Shown: positions 7,814 through 15,991 of the stretch, in pieces
How the letters are laid out: each line of letters starts with the position of its first letter
How positions within the stretch are numbered: the first letter of the stretch is position 1
The notes under the pieces: generated by a model
Seen by the model: only the letters and a program-made list of their open reading frames with translations
Database searches by the model: none
Told to the model about the DNA's origin: nothing
Assembly (NCBI GenBank): GCA_040376995.1
Contig: JBEIPP010000020.1
Location: forward strand, 1 to 27,114
Origin: UBA4416 sp040376995
GTDB taxonomy: Bacteria; Bacteroidota; Bacteroidia; B-17B0; Aurantibacillaceae
Length of the DNA stretch: 27,114 bases
Direction: 5' to 3'
Translations under genes and position numbers: made by a program

Positions 7814-8314
7814 TTACTCAGAAATACGTTTTCCTAGTATAACTAAACCTCTTTCAGCATCAATCATATTGGCAATTTTAGGAAGATGAGCCCATTTTTC
7901 AAATCCCATTTTATAAAATAATTGTAAGCTAGGTTCATTATGGTCAAAAATAAAACCTAAAAGAGTTTTAATGTTTAATTCACAACATGCATCGAAAGCT
8001 TTTTGCAAACAGGTTTTTCCTAATCCTTTTCCTCGAGCAATTTCTTCTAAATAAATACTTACCTCAACCGTTCCATCATAAGCTGGTCGTCCGTAAAACG
8101 AATTAAAACTCATCCAGCCAGAATATATTCCATCCACTTCTATAATCCAAAGTGGCCTGCGGTTGGGAGAATGAGCATTAAACCAAGCTTGTTTGCTTTC
8201 AACGGTTACCGGTTCTAAATCAGCAGTTACTAAATGAGAAGGAATAGTTGAATTGTAGGTAGTTACAATTTTTTGTAAATCGATTTGTTGGGCATGAATA
8301 AAATCTATTTTCAT
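7814..8314 (-). CDS. GNAT-family N-acetyltransferase (phosphinothricin acetyltransferase-like)
   Basis: Cytosolic acetyl-CoA-dependent N-acetyltransferase, 166 residues, the normal length for the PAT/YncA subgroup. Features in order are the substrate-side segment with GRPAYDGTVEVSIYL (75-89), the acetyl-CoA pyrophosphate loop RGKGLGK (94-100), and the C-terminal FDHNEPSLQLFYKMGFE that closes the CoA site. Family members acetylate amino groups of small molecules such as amino-acid analogues; the substrate here is not predictable. It follows the alpha/beta hydrolase gene by 13 bases and is likely the last gene of that minus-strand operon. Confidence 0.9.
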   Translation of the reverse strand: MKIDFIHAQQIDLQKIVTTYNSTIPSHLVTADLEPVTVESKQAWFNAHSPNRRPLWIIEVDGIYSGWMSFNSFYGRPAYDGTVEVSIYLEEIARGKGLGKTCLQKAFDACCELNIKTLLGFIFDHNEPSLQLFYKMGFEKWAHLPKIANMIDAERGLVILGKRISE

Positions 8315-8327
8315 TAATAAATTTATA

Positions 8328-9125
8328 TTATTTAAAACAAACTCTTAAAAATTTCTTTAGTGCATCATTACTCACTCTTGGACTTTCTAAAAAACCCATG
8401 TGTCCATCATGCTCTAAATACAAAATATGTTTATTTTTTATTAAATCAGCTTGCTCTAATAATTGACTAGATGACAAAACATTATCATGCTCTCCAATAA
8501 CCATCATTACCGGAAAATGAGCCAAGCCTAAAATCATATCGCGATGTGAGCGATCTTTCATTCCTTCTAAAGAAGCAATAATAGATTGCTTAGATGTTTT
8601 AGCGGCTATTTTTTGTGCAAATGCAATTTCATCTTTTAGATATTTAAAATTTTTGGTTGCAAATAAATTTTTAATGACCTCGGTTGTAAATATTTTATGA
8701 TTTGCTTTAACCACTTTAATGGAACGGGTTCGATCTCTTTTCTTTTCATCACTATCAGCATAAGCTGAAGAATGATATAAGCACAACCCTTTTAAGTTAT
8801 CAGGATACATATCAGCAAATGCCAATCCTGCATAACCACCCATGCTGTGCCCAATAATTACATACTTTTTAAGTCTTAAACTATCCATCACTGCTTTTAC
8901 CGATTTTGCCAATAGTTCCATGGTGTGAACATACCCAAAACAATCTGTGTTGCCATGTCCTGGCAAATCAATAGCAATGACTCTAAACGATTTGGATAAA
9001 CTTTGAATAGTGCTTTCCCATATTTGATGAGAACCTAAAAATCCATGAAGCAAAACAACTACTCTACCCTTTCCTGTATCTGAAAAAGTAACTGTACCTT
9101 TTTTAAATTTTGTTGTTTTTATCAT
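8328..9125 (-). CDS. Alpha/beta-fold hydrolase
   Basis: Soluble alpha/beta hydrolase of 265 residues with a complete catalytic triad. The nucleophile elbow is GHSMGG (Ser94), the acid is in GEHDNV (Asp214), and the histidine is in HDGHMGF (His242). The oxyanion loop HGFLGS (27-32) is also present. It is closest in style to the MenH/BioH-type esterase-lyase group with a helical cap at about 125-195. No signal peptide is present, so it acts in the cytosol. It lies 3 bases after the stop of the J-domain membrane gene and 13 bases before the GNAT gene, arguing for one transcript. The substrate is unknown. Confidence 0.88.
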   Translation of the reverse strand: MIKTTKFKKGTVTFSDTGKGRVVVLLHGFLGSHQIWESTIQSLSKSFRVIAIDLPGHGNTDCFGYVHTMELLAKSVKAVMDSLRLKKYVIIGHSMGGYAGLAFADMYPDNLKGLCLYHSSAYADSDEKKRDRTRSIKVVKANHKIFTTEVIKNLFATKNFKYLKDEIAFAQKIAAKTSKQSIIASLEGMKDRSHRDMILGLAHFPVMMVIGEHDNVLSSSQLLEQADLIKNKHILYLEHDGHMGFLESPRVSNDALKKFLRVCFK

Positions 9126-9128
9126 TGT

Positions 9129-9743
9129 TTATTTTTCAAAAAAAACTGTATCGTTACTAATATATTGTTTGTTTTTTGACTGGTTATTCAAAACATATAA
9201 AAGAGTTAATTCTTGTTCTGGTTCATGAGAAAAAAATGTAGGTAAAGTTTTCCAATTTTGATATTGTACAATACTGTCAAAGCCTCCCGAAACCTTATTA
9301 TTAAAAAATAATTTATCATTGTTCCAGTTCTTTCCTAACACACATTTCCAATACACTCCTGTATTTGGAAGCTTTGAAAACTCTATAGTATAGGCGTTTT
9401 TCAAATACGCGTGTTGTAAATAATTATTAGTTAGTTTATCAAACACAACCACTACAGCATCAAAAGAACTCGAGTTGCTAATTTGTAAAACGTGTTGGGT
9501 ATCAAATGTTTTTATTCCTCCAAAAAAACCACTGTATGGTTTATCACCATTGTTAAGTGCAACCAACTGTGTAATTGTATCAACAACGGTAACAGTGTTT
9601 CTTTCTAAAACAGTTTCTGTTTTGGGTTCTGAGTTAAACAACGAAATAATTATCATTAATAACCCTACAGCAATTGGAGTTGCAAATAACAAATACTTAT
9701 AGTCACTATAAGCAGGTTTTGTTGGCTGTGCCTGTGCGGCCAC
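9129..9743 (-). CDS. C-terminal membrane part of a J-domain protein (frameshift-separated)
   Basis: As delimited from a GTG at 9743 this is a 204-residue protein with one transmembrane helix (about 17-36) and a C-terminal domain of unknown fold with many aromatic residues (~45-204). The GTG is probably not its real start. The same frame stays open back to 9890 and encodes a charged, plausible segment including QRRNRGQKEWNTDEEDLKRR just before the helix, overlapping the end of the J-domain gene in another frame. In Bacteroidota, J-domain proteins with this EEDLKRRxYY linker and a following YKYLLFATPIAV helix occur as one polypeptide. I therefore read it as the 3' part of a single gene starting at 10093, broken by a one-base loss around 9861-9893. 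If translated separately it would lack its J domain. Confidence 0.75.
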   Translation of the reverse strand: MAAQAQPTKPAYSDYKYLLFATPIAVGLLMIIISLFNSEPKTETVLERNTVTVVDTITQLVALNNGDKPYSGFFGGIKTFDTQHVLQISNSSSFDAVVVVFDKLTNNYLQHAYLKNAYTIEFSKLPNTGVYWKCVLGKNWNNDKLFFNNKVSGGFDSIVQYQNWKTLPTFFSHEPEQELTLLYVLNNQSKNKQYISNDTVFFEK

Positions 9744-9790
9744 TTTACTCTTTGCGTGATGATAATGTTGCTTATAGTATTCTCTTCTTT

Positions 9791-10093
9791 TTAAATCTTC
9801 TTCATCCGTATTCCATTCTTTCTGACCTCTATTTCTTCGTTGAGCAGATTGCGAAGCGCTATTAGATTTGGTGGTATTGATGAAGAAAAGCTAATATTAT
9901 TATCGTAACGCCTTCTAGTATGAGGATTAATAAGTGTATCATACGCTTTTAAAATACGTTCAAATAATATTCTAGCATTAGGATCGTGATTTTTATCGGG
10001 ATGATAAGTTTTTGCTAATTTTCTGAATGCAGATTTGATTTCAATATCAGTAGCATTTTTTGTAAGCCCTAGTATTGAATAATAATCTGCCAT
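9791..10093 (-). CDS. J-domain (DnaJ-like) protein, N-terminal part
   Basis: Residues 3-65 are a complete J domain with the helix II-III HPD tripeptide at 31-33 (TYHPDKNHDPNA) and the YDTLINPHTRRRYD end. It should stimulate the ATPase of a DnaK partner. After about residue 68 the sequence changes character (SIPPNLIALRN...) and runs to a stop at 9791, while the reading frame one base away carries a typical J-protein linker. The last ~30 residues are thus probably out of frame. There are no zinc-finger or C-terminal DnaJ substrate domains, so this is not the housekeeping DnaJ but a membrane-anchored J protein. It lies 44 bases downstream of the peptide-binding lipoprotein gene and heads the run to the hydrolase and GNAT genes. 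Confidence 0.85.
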   Translation of the reverse strand: MADYYSILGLTKNATDIEIKSAFRKLAKTYHPDKNHDPNARILFERILKAYDTLINPHTRRRYDNNISFSSSIPPNLIALRNLLNEEIEVRKNGIRMKKI

Positions 10094-10137
10094 GAAAGAA
10101 GAATTTAATTTACAACGTGAAGAATGCGGAGTAAATT

Positions 10138-11817
10138 TTATTTCACTTTATATGTTTTAGTTAAATCACAATAATGCATTGGATTTAAATTTAATCCTTT
10201 TACGTTATTACTTAACAATCGGTAAGATCCTTCGTACCAAAGCGGTATAATAACTGCATCATCCATCAATATTTGCTCTGCTCTCATAAAATTAACAAAA
10301 CTACTGTCTTTAATATTTGAATCGCGTCCTTTTTTAAAATACAAATCATATGAAGGGTTTTGGTAACGAGATGTGTTTGGGAAACTAGCAGCAGATGCAT
10401 CAGCTGGCACTCCATCTCCAACAAATAAACTTAAAAAAGATTCAGGGCTTGAATAATCAGCTACCCAAGCACTTCTATAAATATCGCTCTTACCATGTAT
10501 TTGCAATTCATCTTTTTGAATATTTGGCAATGACTCAAAACTCACATTAATATTTAAATGTTCTTTTAATTGTTTTTGTATCTCCACAGCCACTGAACTA
10601 TTTCTCGAATTTCCAGAATTAATTAAAATTCTTACTTCTGGAAAACCTTTTCCATTTGCGTATCCAGCATCACTCAATAATTTTTTTGCTTTATCAATAT
10701 CTAAACTATACCCTTTAATTTTTTTAATATCATACCCTTCGAATGTATTAGGAGTAATACCATATACGGCAGGACCAATAGCTTGCCCTTGTAATACATT
10801 ATCTACTAATTTTTCTCTATCAATAGCATAATTAATTGCTTGTCTAACAGCAGTATTATCAAAAGGTTTTTGTTTAGTATTAAATACATAAAACTGACTT
10901 AACATTTCAGGCTCTCTATGTAACAAAGATTTTGGAGGACGACCAACAAACTCCTTAATGTTTTTCTCAACAATGTCTTTTACTCTTAAAGAAGGTAAGG
11001 TATTAATTAAGTCAATTTTTCCATTTTCAAAAGAAGATAAACCATTCTCAATAGATGGCATAATTTGAACAATGACAGTATCCAAATATGGAAGAGCGAA
11101 ACCGAGACTATCTTTTCTGAAATAATTAGGGTTTTTGATTAAAACTAATTTTTCTGGGCTTGATGAAACATCATACATAAAAGGGCCTGCACCCGTTTTT
11201 AAATCTTTACCGTAAGCCTTAAATGCCGTTTCATTTATGATAGCAGCAGAAGGATTAGCCAACAATTTTAGGAAGCTTAAACTAGGATTAACCAACTCTA
11301 ATACAATAGTATAATCATCAATAATTTTAATCCCAGAAATAGCATTACTTTTTTTATCAAAAAAATCATTTACACCAACTAATCTATCCTTCAAAATCGA
11401 AGAAAATTGATAATTTTCTTCCGTTTTTGTAGCCAAATGCTCAATCGTGAATTTTACGTCTTTAGTTGTTATTTCTGGTCCTTTTCCGCTGCTATAGCAT
11501 TTATCGTCTTGAAAATGAGCTCCTTTTACCAAATGAAGAGTAATTGTTTTACCATCTTTAGAAAGATCCCATTTTTCTGCCAAGCCTGGTACTACTTCTA
11601 AAGTTTTAGGATCCAATCTAAATAAAGACTCATGGATTTGCCCTGCAATTAACACCTCAACCTTATTGGTGATCGAAATTGGATATATACTTCCTATGGA
11701 GAAATTTTCTGCGATAACAAATGTACCACCACTTTTATGGGAAAGTTTACTGTTATCTTTACAACTAGACAGCGCTATAGTAGCAGCTAGTGTTAAAAAA
11801 GAAATGTTAAATTTCAT
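10138..11817 (-). CDS. Peptide/nickel-type ABC transporter substrate-binding lipoprotein (OppA/DppA family)
   Basis: Extracytoplasmic solute-binding protein (SBP_bac_5), 559 residues, the normal family length. The N-terminus is a lipoprotein signal with lipobox LSSC (lipidated Cys19). It then has the family layout: GGTFVIAENF at the mature start, HESLFRLDPKTLEVVPGLAEKW, VRQAINYAIDREKLVDNVLQG in the middle, and AGYANGKGFPEVRIL. Ligands in the family are di- or oligopeptides, or nickel. No permease or ATPase genes lie beside it, so it either works with a transporter encoded elsewhere or has another role. A TATATTTA box (11842-11849, minus strand) about 25 bases upstream of the ATG may be its promoter. 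Confidence 0.9.
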   Translation of the reverse strand: MKFNISFLTLAATIALSSCKDNSKLSHKSGGTFVIAENFSIGSIYPISITNKVEVLIAGQIHESLFRLDPKTLEVVPGLAEKWDLSKDGKTITLHLVKGAHFQDDKCYSSGKGPEITTKDVKFTIEHLATKTEENYQFSSILKDRLVGVNDFFDKKSNAISGIKIIDDYTIVLELVNPSLSFLKLLANPSAAIINETAFKAYGKDLKTGAGPFMYDVSSSPEKLVLIKNPNYFRKDSLGFALPYLDTVIVQIMPSIENGLSSFENGKIDLINTLPSLRVKDIVEKNIKEFVGRPPKSLLHREPEMLSQFYVFNTKQKPFDNTAVRQAINYAIDREKLVDNVLQGQAIGPAVYGITPNTFEGYDIKKIKGYSLDIDKAKKLLSDAGYANGKGFPEVRILINSGNSRNSSVAVEIQKQLKEHLNINVSFESLPNIQKDELQIHGKSDIYRSAWVADYSSPESFLSLFVGDGVPADASAASFPNTSRYQNPSYDLYFKKGRDSNIKDSSFVNFMRAEQILMDDAVIIPLWYEGSYRLLSNNVKGLNLNPMHYCDLTKTYKVK

Positions 11818-11917
11818 GATTCTAAAAAATTAAAAACTGCCTAAATATAACAATTAATCGACTGTTTTTGAAATTTTACTGACTATTTGCATTTTTTAAA
11901 TAAAAAAGTGATTTTTA

Positions 11918-11949
11918 TTTTGTTTTTCTCAAATATCGTTTTAATATTG
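11918..11949 (+). promoter_or_regulatory. Bacteroidota-type promoter of the secreted CTD protein gene
   Basis: TTTTG (11918-11922) and TAATATTG (11942-11949) are spaced by 19 bases. This matches the Bacteroidota TTTG-N19-TAnnTTTG promoter with one mismatch in the -7 box. It gives a leader of about 30 bases before the ATG at 11986. Confidence 0.5.
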
Positions 11950-11985
11950 CAAGACTTTTCGCAGACGTGCTAAAACAAACAGACT

Positions 11986-12795
11986 ATGAAACAAATTTAT
12001 TCGATACTAATACTTTCTTTAATTCTTTCAAACAAAGGATTCGCACAAGGTGGTGTTATTATTTTAGAAGGTAATTACCAAGGTAAAAACTTATATGTAC
12101 AAAATCCATTTGGTAGCGGAGGCGTTGGTTTCTGTGTAACAGAAGTTTTAGTGAATGGAAACATCACAACTGATGAAACTAACTCAAGTGCGTTTGAAAT
12201 TGACTTCAAACCTCACAAATTAGCTATTGGTGAAAAAGTTGAAATAAAAATTAAACACAAGGACGATTGCAAACCTAAAGTTCTAAACCCTGAAGTTTTA
12301 AAACCTAAGAGTACTTTTGAGGTTATTTCAATGAGCGTCGATAAAGATGGTACAATTAAATGGTCTACAAAATCTGAAACTGGGAAATTAGCATATGCAA
12401 TTGAACAATTTCGTTGGAATAAATGGGTAAAAGTTGGCGAAGCTGATGGAGTTGGCACGCCAAGTACAAATAATTATATTTTTAAAGTTGCTCCTCACTC
12501 TGGTAAAAATCAAGTAAGAGTTCGTCAAACAGATTATAGTGGGCAACCAAGATTATCTAAGCCAGTTGATTTTGTATCTGAAATTTCTGAAGTGACATTT
12601 GCTCCAGTAAAAGCTTCAAAAGACATTAATTTCTTAGCAAACGAAAAGCCAATTGAAACCATGTACGAAATCTACGATCAATACGGTAATATTGTAAAAA
12701 GAGGGTTTGCCTCTACTATTGATGTATCGAACTTGGCTAAAGGAGGTTACTTTTTAAACTACGATAACAAAATGGGAGAATTTATTAAAAAATAG
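11986..12795 (+). CDS. Secreted protein with T9SS-like C-terminal sorting domain
   Basis: A 269-residue exported protein. A signal peptide (1-20) is followed by cleavage before QGG, a classic Bacteroidota site. The mature part has a beta-rich N-terminal domain (~25-100), an Ig/fibronectin-like stretch (~115-195, with TIKWSTKSE and QVRVRQTDYSG), and a C-terminal ~70 residues. The end, YEIYDQYGNIVKRG...IDVSNLAKGGYFLNYDNKMGEFIKK in outline, follows the pattern of type A C-terminal domains that direct cargo through the type IX secretion system, including the final Lys-containing strand. The usual PNP start of that domain is not evident, so this may be a diverged CTD. Function is unknown. It is monocistronic, with a promoter in front and a strong terminator behind. 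Confidence 0.75.
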   Translation: MKQIYSILILSLILSNKGFAQGGVIILEGNYQGKNLYVQNPFGSGGVGFCVTEVLVNGNITTDETNSSAFEIDFKPHKLAIGEKVEIKIKHKDDCKPKVLNPEVLKPKSTFEVISMSVDKDGTIKWSTKSETGKLAYAIEQFRWNKWVKVGEADGVGTPSTNNYIFKVAPHSGKNQVRVRQTDYSGQPRLSKPVDFVSEISEVTFAPVKASKDINFLANEKPIETMYEIYDQYGNIVKRGFASTIDVSNLAKGGYFLNYDNKMGEFIKK

Positions 12796-12816
12796 TCACT
12801 ATAAATAAAAAATCCT

Positions 12817-12852
12817 AAAACGCTTCGAAAATTATTCGAAGCGTTTTTTTTT
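12817..12852 (+). terminator. Rho-independent terminator after the secreted protein gene
   Basis: A perfect 9-bp stem CGCTTCGAA / TTCGAAGCG (12821-12829 and 12835-12843) with a 5-base loop is flanked by A4 and followed by nine T residues. It starts 22 bases after the stop at 12795. Its T tract runs into the promoter zone of the next gene. Confidence 0.92.
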
Positions 12853-12866
12853 ACACTAATTTCCTT

Positions 12867-12874
12867 TACATTTG
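12867..12874 (+). promoter_or_regulatory. -7 promoter box 4 bases before the biotin carrier gene
   Basis: TACATTTG fits TAnnTTTG exactly and ends 4 bases before the ATG at 12879. The upstream -33 region would fall in the terminator T tract and shows no TTTG. Transcription should begin at or next to the start codon. Confidence 0.55.
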
Positions 12875-12878
12875 CTAT

Positions 12879-13391
12879 ATGTACACAATTAAAGTAAACG
12901 GCTCAAAAGAGTTTAAAACAGAACTAAACAAGCAGAATAATAATACTATTTCTGGCAACCTAAACGGCCAAGAATTTTCTGCAGATATTATTAAAGTAAG
13001 AGAAGGAGCTTATCATTTACTAAAAGATAACGTTTCTTATAATTTAGAAATCGTAAAGCAAGTTCCAGAAGAGAAAAAAATGGTTGTTAAAATCAATAAT
13101 ATCTCTTACGCACTTGATATTAAAGATAAATACGATGAGCTATTACATAGCTTAGGTCTTGATAATTTGGCTGCTAAAAAAGTAAATGATATAAAAGCGC
13201 CAATGCCAGGAATGGTATTAAATATACTAGTAGATGAAGGGCAAGAAGTGAAAAAAGGAGATGCCTTAATTGTATTAGAAGCCATGAAAATGGAAAATAT
13301 TTTAAAATCTCCTGTAGATGGGGTAATTAAAAAAATTGCCATAAACAAAGGTGTAGCCGTAGAAAAAAATCAACTACTAATACAATTTTAA
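12879..13391 (+). CDS. Biotin carboxyl carrier protein of an acyl-CoA carboxylase
   Basis: A 170-residue biotinyl carrier. The C-terminal ~75 residues form a biotinyl/lipoyl domain with KAPMPGMVLNILVDEGQEVKKGD and the biotinylation motif EAMKMEN, whose Lys137 takes biotin. The domain ends with VDGVIKKIAINKGVAVEKNQLL, as in other carriers. The N-terminal ~100 residues are a small beta-rich lead region usual for Bacteroidota carriers that partner separate biotin carboxylase and carboxyltransferase subunits (acetyl- or propionyl-CoA carboxylase). Neither partner is encoded next to it here. The superoxide dismutase gene starts 1 base after its stop, so the two are cotranscribed. It could equally be described as an oxaloacetate decarboxylase-type carrier domain, but the acyl-CoA carboxylase role is more likely. 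Confidence 0.9.
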   Translation: MYTIKVNGSKEFKTELNKQNNNTISGNLNGQEFSADIIKVREGAYHLLKDNVSYNLEIVKQVPEEKKMVVKINNISYALDIKDKYDELLHSLGLDNLAAKKVNDIKAPMPGMVLNILVDEGQEVKKGDALIVLEAMKMENILKSPVDGVIKKIAINKGVAVEKNQLLIQF

Positions 13392-13392
13392 A

Positions 13393-14127
13393 ATGAGCGA
13401 TAGAAGAGAGTTTTTTAAGAAAATAGGATTATTAGGACTTTCTGGAATTGCTACTAAATTAGTAAGTAGCGAACAGTTAAATGCATTGGAAAATCTCGGA
13501 AAACAAAGCGTTAGTTCAACACCCTTTATCCTGCCTTCTTTACCATACGCTTATAATGCTTTAGAGCCATTTATTGATGAGCAAACCATGATGATTCATC
13601 ACACAAAACATCATCAGGCATACGTAGATAAATTAAATAAAGCAATTGAAAATATGGGCGGTGAGTTTGTTTTAGAACTGTCCTTTAAAACTATTTCAAA
13701 AGCAGATGTTACTATTCGCAACAATGGTGGCGGACATTATAACCATAGCTTATTTTGGCAGTTAATGAAAGCAAATCCTAGTTCAAAAGAAAATAAACCT
13801 TCTGGAAAGCTATCTGAATCAATCATTAGAGACTTTAAAACATTTGAAGATTTTAAAAAAGAATTTGCCGAAAAATCAACTAAAATATTTGGCAGTGGTT
13901 GGTGTTGGTTAATTGAACAAGAAGGAAAATTAAAAATTACTACAACTCCTAATCAAGATAATCCATTAATGGATGTTGCTTCAGAAAAAGGAAAACCTGT
14001 TTTAGCATTAGATATCTGGGAACACGCCTATTATTTAAAATACCAAAATAAACGTGCTGATTATATCTCTAATTGGTGGAATATAGTGAATTGGGAAAAA
14101 GCAGAAGAACTTTATATTTCTAAATAA
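13393..14127 (+). CDS. Superoxide dismutase (Mn/Fe type) with N-terminal export-like signal
   Basis: Converts superoxide to peroxide and oxygen. The catalytic domain begins near residue 46 (LPSLPYAYNALEPFID). By alignment with E. coli enzymes the metal ligands are His69, His118 (GGGHYNHSLFW), Asp207 and His211 (LDIWEHAYY). The region NNGGGHYNH and the later TPNQDNPLM follow the Mn-type pattern (Gly, then Gln in the second position) rather than the Fe-type, so Mn or cambialistic use is likely. The first ~40 residues are an extra segment with DRREFFKKIGLLGLSG, a twin-arginine RRxFxK motif followed by a short hydrophobic stretch. This suggests Tat export to the periplasm, although the hydrophobic part is short. 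It is tightly coupled to the biotin carrier gene and ends before a terminator. Confidence 0.93.
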   Translation: MSDRREFFKKIGLLGLSGIATKLVSSEQLNALENLGKQSVSSTPFILPSLPYAYNALEPFIDEQTMMIHHTKHHQAYVDKLNKAIENMGGEFVLELSFKTISKADVTIRNNGGGHYNHSLFWQLMKANPSSKENKPSGKLSESIIRDFKTFEDFKKEFAEKSTKIFGSGWCWLIEQEGKLKITTTPNQDNPLMDVASEKGKPVLALDIWEHAYYLKYQNKRADYISNWWNIVNWEKAEELYISK

Positions 14128-14134
14128 ATTAACG

Positions 14135-14163
14135 AAACTCGATTATTTTAATCGGGTTTTTTG
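14135..14163 (+). terminator. Rho-independent terminator after the superoxide dismutase gene
   Basis: AAACTCGATTA (14135-14145) pairs with TAATCGGGTTT (14149-14159) over 11 bp with one G-T pair and a 3-base loop. It is followed by a T run and starts 8 bases after the stop. Confidence 0.88.
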
Positions 14164-14212
14164 TTTCTATTCCTCATCAATTTTAGGTAAATTAGCCCCT
14201 GAATTTTTTTAT

Positions 14213-15991
14213 ATGTTACGTACACACACTTGCGGCGAATTACGCTTATCAAACATTAATCAACAAGTTACTTTAAGTGGCTGGGTTCAAAAATCTCGCG
14301 ATTTAGGTGGAATGACTTTTATTGACTTAAGAGATCGTTATGGTATTACTCAATTAGCCTTTAACGAAGATGTGGATAAAGATATGAATGCGCAAGCTCG
14401 CAGTGTAAGTCGCGAGTACGTGATTCAAGTTACAGGAACGGTTATTGAACGTGAAAGCAAAAACAAAAATAATCCAACCGGAGAAATAGAAATATTAGTA
14501 AAAGAATTTAAAATTTTAAATGAATCGGTAACTCCTCCTTTTACTATTGAAGATAATACCGATGGTGGGGATGAGTTACGCATGAAATACCGTTACTTAG
14601 ATTTACGTAGAAATGAAGTGCGTAAAAACTTGGAGTTGCGTCATCGAATGGCTATTGAAACTCGTAACTACTTAGATCAATTAAATTTCTTAGAAGTAGA
14701 AACGCCTGTATTAATTAAATCAACACCCGAAGGTGCTCGTGATTTCGTTGTGCCAAGCCGAATGAATGCTGGGCAGTTTTATGCATTACCACAATCACCT
14801 CAAACATTTAAGCAATTATTAATGGTTGGTGGTTTTGATAGATACTATCAAATCGTAAAATGTTTTAGAGATGAAGATTTAAGAGCTGATAGACAACCAG
14901 AGTTTACGCAAATAGATTGTGAGATGAGCTTTGTTGAGCAAAAAGATATCTTAGATACATTTGAAGGCTTAGTTCGTCACTTGTTTAAAGCAGTGAAAAA
15001 TATTGATATGCCTTTCGTTCCTCATATGACATATGCAGATGCAATGAAATATTACGGTAACGATAAACCTGACACGCGTTTTGATATGAAGTTTGTGGAG
15101 ATGAATCAAGTTGTGGCTGGTAAAAACTTTAAAGTATTTGATGAGGCTGAATTAGTGGTGGCAATTTGTGCTAAGGGAGCTGCTGAATTCACTCGTAAAC
15201 AGTTAGATGAATTAACAGAATGGGTGAAACGTCCGCAAATTGGGGCAACAGGTTTAGTATATGCTCGTCATAATGCAGATGGAACAATCAAATCAAGTGT
15301 AGATAAATTTTATACTGAAGAAGATTTAAAAGCTTGGTCGATTGCATGCCATTCACAGCCAGGCGATTTAATTTTAGTATTAGCTGGAGTAGAAGAAAAA
15401 ACTCGCAAAGCAATGAGTGAATTACGTTTAGAAATGGGCACTCGTCTTGGCTTACGAGATAAATCAAAATTCTCAGCATTATGGGTCATTGATTTTCCAT
15501 TATTAGAATGGAATGATGGCGACCCTAATTTATTAGCGTCTTTAGCTGGTCGTTGGCACGCTAAACACCATCCATTTACTTCTCCAAACCCAGAAGATTT
15601 TGAATTGCTTAAAACAAACCCAGGTGCTGTAAGAGCAAATGCATACGATTTAGTTATTAATGGCGTTGAAGTAGGTGGTGGAAGTATTCGTATTCATAAT
15701 AAAGACTTACAAGCACAAATGTTTGATTTATTAGGATTTACTAAAGAAGAAGCTCAAAAACAATTTGGATTCTTAATGAATGCTTTTGAATTTGGTGCTC
15801 CTCCTCATGGGGGTTTAGCTTTTGGATTTGATAGATTATGCTCTTTATTTGGTGGTAGCGATAGTATTAGGGATTTTATTGCCTTCCCAAAAAACAATTC
15901 AGGTCGTGATGTGATGATTGATAGTCCGAGTGAAATTAGCGATGAGCAATTAAAGGAGTTGAATATTTTATCTAACATAGAAGCTAAATAA
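14213..15991 (+). CDS. aspS: Aspartate--tRNA ligase
   Basis: Class II aminoacyl-tRNA synthetase charging tRNA-Asp, 592 residues, the standard bacterial length. It has an N-terminal OB-fold anticodon-binding domain (~1-110, LSGWVQKSRDLGGMTFIDLRD), class II motif 2 FRDEDLRADRQPEFTQID (218-235), and a bacterial GAD insertion domain in ~280-420. Motif 3 is HGGLAFGFDRLCSLF near 535-548. The GAD domain marks it as the bacterial rather than the archaeal type. TAAATTAG at 14188-14195 is a one-mismatch -7 box about 17 bases before the ATG, just behind the upstream terminator. It heads a tight plus-strand run with the permease, mltG and the helicase-like gene (gaps 0, 4 and 9 bases). Confidence 0.97.
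   Translation: MLRTHTCGELRLSNINQQVTLSGWVQKSRDLGGMTFIDLRDRYGITQLAFNEDVDKDMNAQARSVSREYVIQVTGTVIERESKNKNNPTGEIEILVKEFKILNESVTPPFTIEDNTDGGDELRMKYRYLDLRRNEVRKNLELRHRMAIETRNYLDQLNFLEVETPVLIKSTPEGARDFVVPSRMNAGQFYALPQSPQTFKQLLMVGGFDRYYQIVKCFRDEDLRADRQPEFTQIDCEMSFVEQKDILDTFEGLVRHLFKAVKNIDMPFVPHMTYADAMKYYGNDKPDTRFDMKFVEMNQVVAGKNFKVFDEAELVVAICAKGAAEFTRKQLDELTEWVKRPQIGATGLVYARHNADGTIKSSVDKFYTEEDLKAWSIACHSQPGDLILVLAGVEEKTRKAMSELRLEMGTRLGLRDKSKFSALWVIDFPLLEWNDGDPNLLASLAGRWHAKHHPFTSPNPEDFELLKTNPGAVRANAYDLVINGVEVGGGSIRIHNKDLQAQMFDLLGFTKEEAQKQFGFLMNAFEFGAPPHGGLAFGFDRLCSLFGGSDSIRDFIAFPKNNSGRDVMIDSPSEISDEQLKELNILSNIEAK

Noticed and set aside
9861..9893. Programmed -1 frameshifting joining the J-domain and membrane parts
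   Set aside because: No X-XXY-YYZ slippery heptamer in the right frame is visible near the TTTT run. A simple one-base loss explains the data more simply.
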